Origin: Acidimicrobiales bacterium
GTDB lineage: Bacteria > Actinomycetota > Acidimicrobiia > Acidimicrobiales > Ilumatobacteraceae
Assembly (NCBI GenBank): GCA_030833305.1
Contig: JAURHL010000059.1
Coordinates: forward strand, 1-10,612
Reading direction: 5' to 3'
Length of the DNA: 10,612 bases
Below the pieces are notes generated by a model. That model was not told where the DNA came from, made no database searches, and saw only the letters and a program-made list of their open reading frames with translations. Positions 6,614-10,612 of the stretch are shown here, one piece after another. Made by a program: the position numbers and the translations under genes. Each line of letters begins with the position of its first letter. The first letter of the stretch is position 1.

Positions 6614-7543
6614 TCAACGACTGAAGTGGGCGATGGCCTCGCTCATCACGTCGAAGGCGGCCTCGGCGTCGACGGTCATCAGCACGTCGCAGTTGCCGGC
6701 CTTCACCTCGCGCAGGTCGCGCTCGTCGATGAGCGTCATACCCCGCGTGTGCGTGCCGTTCAGTTCGATCACCACGTGCGCGTTCTTGCGGGTGAACAAC
6801 TCGGGGTGCGTCAGCACCATCACGGCCAAGGGGTCGTGCACCGCTCCGCCGTCCATGCCGTGGTGACGGCTCATGTACATGTTGGTGAAGAACTGCATCA
6901 GATCGCCCATCACGTCGGCCAACTGGCCGGGCATGGCCTTCACCTTGTCGATGCGGGCCTGCGTGGCGCGGAACTGGTGGGTCACGTGCAACCCGGCCAT
7001 GATCAGCGGCCCGCCGTAGCGATACACGATGTCGGCCGCCTCGGGATCGACCCAGATGTTGAACTCGGCCGCCGTGGTGCGGTTGCCGAAGGTGCCGCCG
7101 CCCATCAACGAGATGCCGGCGATCCGTTTGGCGATGTCGGGTGCCAGACGCAGAGCCATCGCGATGTTGGTGAGCGGTCCGGTGGGCACCAGCCACGCAC
7201 CCTCGTTCGCGCGCACGGTGTCGATGATGAAGCCGACGGCGTCGGTTCCGTCGACGGTGCTGGTGGGTGCGGGCAGGTCGGCGCCGTCGAGTCCGCTCTC
7301 GCCGTGCACGTACGTGGCGTATTGCGGCTCGGCCACGATCGGACGCACCGCACCCTGATGCACCGGCACTTTCAGACCCAACAGATCCTTCATCACCAAC
7401 GTGTTGTGGGTGGTGGACTCGATGGGCGCGTTGCCCGACACCGTGGTGATGCCGAGGATGTCGGTGTGACGCGCCGCCACGATGATGGCCAACGCGTCGT
7501 CGTGGCCGGGATCGCAGTCGAGAATGATCGCGGGTTTGCTCAT
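6614..7543 (-). CDS. Inosine-uridine preferring nucleoside hydrolase family protein
   Basis: A 309-residue N-ribosyl hydrolase that should split nucleosides into free base and ribose for salvage, in the cytoplasm. Catalytic and calcium-binding residues all look intact: LDCDPGHDDA at the N-terminus (D11, D15, D16), SGNAP (N38), PTGPLTN (120-126), MGGG (147-150), AEFNIWVDPEAA (N162 and the DPEA turn) and VHDPLAV (H236, D237). The length matches the family. Base preference cannot be read from sequence. The ATG at 7541-7543 is set by a strong GGAGGA 6 nt upstream, the only clear Shine-Dalgarno in the window, as expected for an internal operon gene. It follows the thiolase-like gene by 24 bp and is probably co-transcribed with it. 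The linkage to a thiolase-like protein has no obvious metabolic explanation. Confidence 0.95.
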   Translation of the reverse strand: MSKPAIILDCDPGHDDALAIIVAARHTDILGITTVSGNAPIESTTHNTLVMKDLLGLKVPVHQGAVRPIVAEPQYATYVHGESGLDGADLPAPTSTVDGTDAVGFIIDTVRANEGAWLVPTGPLTNIAMALRLAPDIAKRIAGISLMGGGTFGNRTTAAEFNIWVDPEAADIVYRYGGPLIMAGLHVTHQFRATQARIDKVKAMPGQLADVMGDLMQFFTNMYMSRHHGMDGGAVHDPLAVMVLTHPELFTRKNAHVVIELNGTHTRGMTLIDERDLREVKAGNCDVLMTVDAEAAFDVMSEAIAHFSR

Positions 7544-7549
7544 GTCCGT

Positions 7550-7555
7550 TCCTCC
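7550..7555 (-). promoter_or_regulatory. Shine-Dalgarno of the nucleoside hydrolase gene
   Basis: GGAGGA on the minus strand, 6 nt before the ATG at 7541-7543. It lies in the 24-bp gap between the thiolase-like gene and the nucleoside hydrolase. It decides this start and contrasts with the unit-leading genes, which lack such a site. Confidence 0.85.
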
Positions 7556-7567
7556 AGTTCGCCTTCG

Positions 7568-9052
7568 TCAGATCAGCAGCGTTCCGGCGTCGTCCAGACT
7601 CACTGCACGGCCGACCCATTCGCCCTCGCACATGCCGGAGGCGGTGTCGCGGTCCTCGCTGATGCCCCAGGCGCGCGTGCCGTCGGCGCGCAAACATGAT
7701 GCGATGGAACGCTCGGGGTTGCCGTCACGGTCGTGCATCACGGTGTAGGCCTCGATGGTGGCCGCACCGGCCGACGCACCCACGTCGATCACGGTGCGTC
7801 GTGGCATCGCGTCGACCTCGGCTTGCGGATACGCGTGGCGGAAACCGTGCGTCGGGGGAGTGGTGGAGTACACACCGAAGGCGTGCTTGGTGGCGTAACC
7901 GCCGTTGCCCCACACCAACGCCTTCTCGTTGGTGCGCTGGCGCAGCTCGCCGACCACGGTGGCCACGGCGTGCATCACGTAGTTGTTCCACGGTCCGCCG
8001 GCGAAGGACAAGCCGCCGGTGCGCGTCAGTTGCCGGTCCACACCGAGACCCAACGACATCGCCCCCAATTGCACCGCCGACGGGAAGCACGAGTACAGGT
8101 CCACGATGTCGATCTCGTCGATGGAGGTCTCGCCCAACTCCAGCGCCAGACGCCCGCCCAACTTCACGGCCGGCGTCTCGGCGAAGGTCATGCGTTCGCT
8201 GATGTACTTGTGCTCGTGACAGTCGGTGCCGGCCACCGGGAACACCCACTTGTCGCGCGACACGCCCAGTCGCTCGGCGGTGGCCACCGAACACATGATG
8301 ATCGCGGCCGACTGATCGACGTCGTTGTTCGAGTTCATCACCTTGGTGTAGGGCAGACCGATCATGCGGTTGCGCGGACCGGTGGTGATGATTTCCTCGG
8401 GCGTCATCTCCTTGCGGATCCAGGCGTACGGATTGCCCGCGGCCACCTTGCTGAAGCCCGACCACAGACGACCAAGGTGCGCGTTGTGTTCGTCGATGCC
8501 GCGACCCGCGGCCGCGCGCAACGCCGTCTCGAACATGGGGTACACCTGGATGGGGGCCACGATGCGTCGCGACAACTCGTACTCGTGGTTCATCACCAGG
8601 TCCTCGCCCATGATGCGCGAGGGCTTCACGTCCTCGGGCACCACCGGCCACGGCAAGTCGATGCTGGCCGCTCGGGCCCGCTTGCGCGTGCGCGAGGTTT
8701 CACCGCCGCACAGGATCACCAGATCGACGTCGCCGTTCTGGATTTCCAACGAGGTGGCGTTGATGAGCGACTGCGTGCTGTTGCCACCCATGGTGGTGGC
8801 CACGGTCTCGCGGGTGGTGATGCCCAACTCCTCGGCGATGAAGCGCGCCGGGTCGCGATAGCGCCACGACAGGAAACTCACCACGCGGACGGAGTCCACG
8901 TTCGGCACCGCGTTCAGACCGGCGTCGGTGGCCGCGACACGGATGGCCTCGGCGATGAAGGGGACGGGCGCCAGGGCCGCGAGCGGGTCGTCGACACGTT
9001 GCAGTTGCTGTCCGACGCCGACGATCACGGGGGTGCGGGGATCGAGAGCCAT
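7568..9052 (-). CDS. Thiolase-like protein (acetyl-CoA acetyltransferase family, SCP2-thiolase-like/TLP1 type)
   Basis: A 494-residue thiolase-fold protein of the kind actinobacteria encode in several copies, usually annotated acetyl-CoA acetyltransferase. Motifs: TPVIVGVGQQ at the N-terminus; TTMGGNSTQSLIN (87-98) where true thiolases carry the acyl-accepting Cys; DLYSCFPSAVQ (318-328); GGLSFAGGPWNNYVMHAVAT (346-365), aligned with the GHP region of thiolases but reading GGP; and GNGGYATKHAFGVYST (382-397). Beyond about 410 comes an extra C-terminal beta-rich domain as in thiolase-like protein 1. The nucleophilic Cys at the first motif is missing, so ordinary thiolytic activity is doubtful; acyl-CoA binding or a different acyl transfer is possible. 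The ATG at 9050-9052 has TAAGTT 6 nt upstream and no Shine-Dalgarno. First gene of a unit with the nucleoside hydrolase, divergent from rpiB. Confidence 0.9.
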   Translation of the reverse strand: MALDPRTPVIVGVGQQLQRVDDPLAALAPVPFIAEAIRVAATDAGLNAVPNVDSVRVVSFLSWRYRDPARFIAEELGITTRETVATTMGGNSTQSLINATSLEIQNGDVDLVILCGGETSRTRKRARAASIDLPWPVVPEDVKPSRIMGEDLVMNHEYELSRRIVAPIQVYPMFETALRAAAGRGIDEHNAHLGRLWSGFSKVAAGNPYAWIRKEMTPEEIITTGPRNRMIGLPYTKVMNSNNDVDQSAAIIMCSVATAERLGVSRDKWVFPVAGTDCHEHKYISERMTFAETPAVKLGGRLALELGETSIDEIDIVDLYSCFPSAVQLGAMSLGLGVDRQLTRTGGLSFAGGPWNNYVMHAVATVVGELRQRTNEKALVWGNGGYATKHAFGVYSTTPPTHGFRHAYPQAEVDAMPRRTVIDVGASAGAATIEAYTVMHDRDGNPERSIASCLRADGTRAWGISEDRDTASGMCEGEWVGRAVSLDDAGTLLI

Positions 9053-9058
9053 TCGGGA

Positions 9059-9064
9059 AACTTA
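9059..9064 (-). promoter_or_regulatory. Candidate leaderless -10 box of the thiolase-like gene
   Basis: TAAGTT, fitting TANNNT, lies 6 nt before the ATG at 9050-9052. No Shine-Dalgarno is present. The -35 region would fall around 9082-9087, close to that of the divergent rpiB promoter. Confidence 0.45.
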
Positions 9065-9092
9065 CCCGAGGTCGACGAAGGCGAACGAGGGC

Positions 9093-9120
9093 GTGACGGT
9101 GACGAGCCCTGAATTAGGGT
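9093..9120 (+). promoter_or_regulatory. Candidate leaderless promoter of rpiB-glyA
   Basis: GTGACG (9093-9098, a TTGACA-like -35, directly followed by a second GTGACG) and TAGGGT (9115-9120) are 16 bp apart. The -10 ends 6 nt before the ATG at 9127, so transcription would begin at or next to the A of the start codon. Confidence 0.5.
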
Positions 9121-9126
9121 GCGGTC

Positions 9127-9585
9127 ATGTCGGCATCCTCACTGCGCATCGCCATCGGCTCCGATCACGCGGGCTTCGACCTGAAGCAACACCTGGTGGC
9201 CTTCCTCACCGCCGCCGGTCACGTGGTCGACGATCAGGGCACGCACTCCACCGAGAGTTGCGACTACCCGCCCATCTGCGCCGGTGTGGGTCGCACGGTG
9301 CGCGACGGTGCCGCCGACTTCGGCATCGTCATGGGGGGCAGTGGCCAGGGCGAGCAGTTGGCCGCCAACAAGGTGCGCGGCGTGCGGGCCGCGTTGTGCA
9401 ACGACCTGTACACCGCGCGCATGGCTCGCGCGCACAACGACGCCAACGTGTTGTCGATCGGGGCTCGTGTGGTGGGCATCGGTCTCGCTGAGGAAATCGT
9501 CACAACGTTTCTTTCCACGGCCTTCGAGGGGGGTCGTCACGCCCGACGGGTGGCACAATTGACGGAACTCGAGAACGAGTTCTGA
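9127..9585 (+). CDS. rpiB: Ribose-5-phosphate isomerase B
   Basis: A 152-residue RpiB/LacAB-family enzyme interconverting ribulose-5-phosphate and ribose-5-phosphate in the pentose phosphate pathway. Visible signatures: IGSDHAGFDLK at the N-terminus (D13, H14), YPPICAGVGRTV, GGSGQGEQLAANKVRGVRAAL (70-90) and ARAHNDANVLSIGAR (about 100-114, H103 and N104). The GSGxGEQ form matches the mycobacterial subtype, in which Glu75 rather than Cys acts as base; Glu76 is the equivalent here. The length is typical. The start ATG has no Shine-Dalgarno, but TAGGGT lies exactly 6 nt upstream, suggesting a leaderless mRNA. glyA follows after 16 bp, so the two probably form an operon. Confidence 0.96.
   Translation: MSASSLRIAIGSDHAGFDLKQHLVAFLTAAGHVVDDQGTHSTESCDYPPICAGVGRTVRDGAADFGIVMGGSGQGEQLAANKVRGVRAALCNDLYTARMARAHNDANVLSIGARVVGIGLAEEIVTTFLSTAFEGGRHARRVAQLTELENEF
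9565..9582 (+). repeat. Perfect 7-bp inverted repeat at the 3' end of rpiB
   Basis: gaactcg-agaa-cgagttc is a perfect stem with a 4-nt loop, ending directly before the rpiB stop codon and 19 nt before the glyA ATG. It encodes the final ELENEF of RpiB, so coding constraint partly explains it. No T run follows, so it is not an intrinsic terminator; an RNA hairpin affecting rpiB-glyA coupling or mRNA stability is possible. Confidence 0.55.
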
Positions 9586-9601
9586 CCCGCAAAGAGCCAC
9601 C

Positions 9602-10612
9602 ATGCCCTTCCCCTCCGACACCGACCCCGATCTCGAGATCGAGCGCCTTCTCGCCGACGAATTCACGCGCCAGACCACCGGTCTGCAGCTGATCGCCAGC
9701 GAGAACTTCACCTCGCCCGCGGTGATGCACGCCGTCGGAAGCGTTCTCACCAACAAGTACAGCGAGGGGTACCCGGGCAAGCGGTACTACGGCGGCAACC
9801 AGGTGGTGGACTCCATCGAGGCCATCGCCATCGAGCGCGTGAAGGCGCTGTTCGGTGCCGATCACGCCAACGTGCAGCCGCACTCGGGCGCCAACGCGAA
9901 CATGTGCGCGTACCAAGCGTTGTTGAACGCCGGCGACACGGTGCTGGGTCTCAGCCTCGATCACGGTGGTCACCTCACCCACGGTTCGCCCGTCAACGCC
10001 AGCGGCAAGCTGTACAACTTCATCCCCTACAAGGTCACGCCCGGCGACGAGCGCATCGACATGGACCAGGTGCGCGATCTGGCGTTGCAGCACCGCCCGC
10101 GCATGATCGTGGCCGGCACCACCAGTTATCCGCGACGCATCGATCCCGCACCGTTCCGGGCCATCGCCGACGAGGTGGGGGCCTATTACATGTACGACGC
10201 GGCGCACTTGGCCGGCCTCATCGCCGGTGGGGCGTATCCCAATCCGGTTCCGTACGCCGACGTGGTCACCTTCACCACGCACAAGACGCTTCGTGGTCCA
10301 CGTGGTGGTTGCATCCTCTCCACCAAGCAACACGCCCAGGCAATCGACAAGGCCGTGTTCCCGGGCCAGCAAGGCGGACCGCTCGAACATGCGGTCGCCG
10401 CGAAAGCGATTGCGTTCTTCGAGGCGTTGCAACCGAGTTTCCGCGACTACGCACACCAGATCGTGAGGAATGCGGCAGCGCTCGCCGAAGCCCTCGCGGT
10501 CCGCGGATTCCGCCTGGTGTCGGGCGGTACAGATACGCACATGATGGTGGTGGATCTCCGACCGTTCGACTCCGAACTCACCGGCAAGGAAGCACAAGCG
10601 GTCCTCGATCAA
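9602..10612 (+). CDS. glyA: Serine hydroxymethyltransferase (3' end outside window)
   Basis: PLP-dependent enzyme converting serine and tetrahydrofolate to glycine and 5,10-methylene-THF, the main source of one-carbon units; cytoplasmic. There are 337 open codons from the ATG at 9602 to the window edge; the usual length is about 415-430. Markers: LIASENFTS (30-38), NKYSEGYPGKRYYGG (51-65), PHSGANAN, SLDHGGHLTHGSPVN (118-132, H124 stacks on PLP), DAAHLAGLIAGG (199-210; most members have DMAH), TFTTHKTLRGPRGG (223-236) with PLP-binding Lys228, and FPGQQGGPLEH (253-263). The start is preceded by purine-rich AAAGAG rather than a strong Shine-Dalgarno. It lies 16 bp after rpiB on the same strand. 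Codon use changes sharply after codon 240: 6 of 240 codons end in A before it and 18 of 97 after it, by hand count. Confidence 0.96.
   Translation, partial: MPFPSDTDPDLEIERLLADEFTRQTTGLQLIASENFTSPAVMHAVGSVLTNKYSEGYPGKRYYGGNQVVDSIEAIAIERVKALFGADHANVQPHSGANANMCAYQALLNAGDTVLGLSLDHGGHLTHGSPVNASGKLYNFIPYKVTPGDERIDMDQVRDLALQHRPRMIVAGTTSYPRRIDPAPFRAIADEVGAYYMYDAAHLAGLIAGGAYPNPVPYADVVTFTTHKTLRGPRGGCILSTKQHAQAIDKAVFPGQQGGPLEHAVAAKAIAFFEALQPSFRDYAHQIVRNAAALAEALAVRGFRLVSGGTDTHMMVVDLRPFDSELTGKEAQAVLDQ

Noticed and set aside
7733..9112. 459-codon plus-strand frame opposite the thiolase-like gene
   Set aside because: Antisense shadow of a well-conserved thiolase-fold protein; no motif, His/Arg-rich.
9107..9119. 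CCCT-GAATT-AGGG inverted repeat upstream of rpiB as an operator
   Set aside because: Only 4-bp arms and it overlaps the -10 box, whose own sequence explains half of it.
9500..10612. 370-codon minus-strand frame opposite rpiB end and glyA
   Set aside because: The plus strand encodes unmistakable SHMT through this stretch without a stop; the minus frame has no recognisable domain.

Overview
The window reads as a chromosomal stretch from a GC-rich actinobacterium. The best guess is an Acidimicrobiia-like (Ilumatobacter/Microtrichales-type) bacterium. That guess rests on strong G/C preference at third codon positions, a mycobacterial-type RpiB with Glu as probable catalytic base, an actinobacterial thiolase-like protein, a secreted protein with an actinobacterial 'RVLDTR...VDVAGYF' domain, and start regions that look leaderless. 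No tRNA, rRNA, CRISPR, insertion sequence or phage module was seen. Coding density is very high.

Layout, left to right. Positions 1-1478 (minus strand): a cysteine-free thioredoxin-fold protein (975-1478), then an HrpB-type DEAH helicase (1-978, cut off by the left edge just before motif VI). The helicase appears to start at a CTG that overlaps the upstream stop (CTGA). Positions 1546-4699 (minus): a two-gene unit, zinc-type alcohol dehydrogenase (3653-4699) followed 4 bp later by a DPP-IV-type S9 serine peptidase (1546-3648). Positions 4783-6453 (minus): a secreted protein with an N-terminal surface domain, a short tail-fibre-like HDHDDRY linker and seven 50-residue repeats that probably form a seven-bladed beta-propeller. 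Upstream of it lies a 160-bp spacer with a candidate promoter and a tandem 15-bp repeat. Positions 6614-9052 (minus): a thiolase-like protein (7568-9052), then a nucleoside hydrolase (6614-7543) with a strong Shine-Dalgarno. Positions 9127-10612 (plus): rpiB, then glyA (cut off by the right edge), diverging from the thiolase across 74 bp.

Functionally this is mostly housekeeping and salvage. The nucleoside hydrolase releases ribose from nucleosides. RpiB interconverts ribose-5-P and ribulose-5-P, and GlyA feeds one-carbon units to nucleotide synthesis, so the right half has a loose nucleotide/pentose theme; no dedicated pathway is proven. The points most worth a second look are the TANNNT box 6-7 nt upstream of four of the five unit-leading start codons (probable leaderless promoters), the CTG start of hrpB, the disulfide-staple propeller protein with its promoter-proximal tandem repeat, and an abrupt codon-usage change inside glyA near 10322. 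I do not see a wholly new multi-gene system here.
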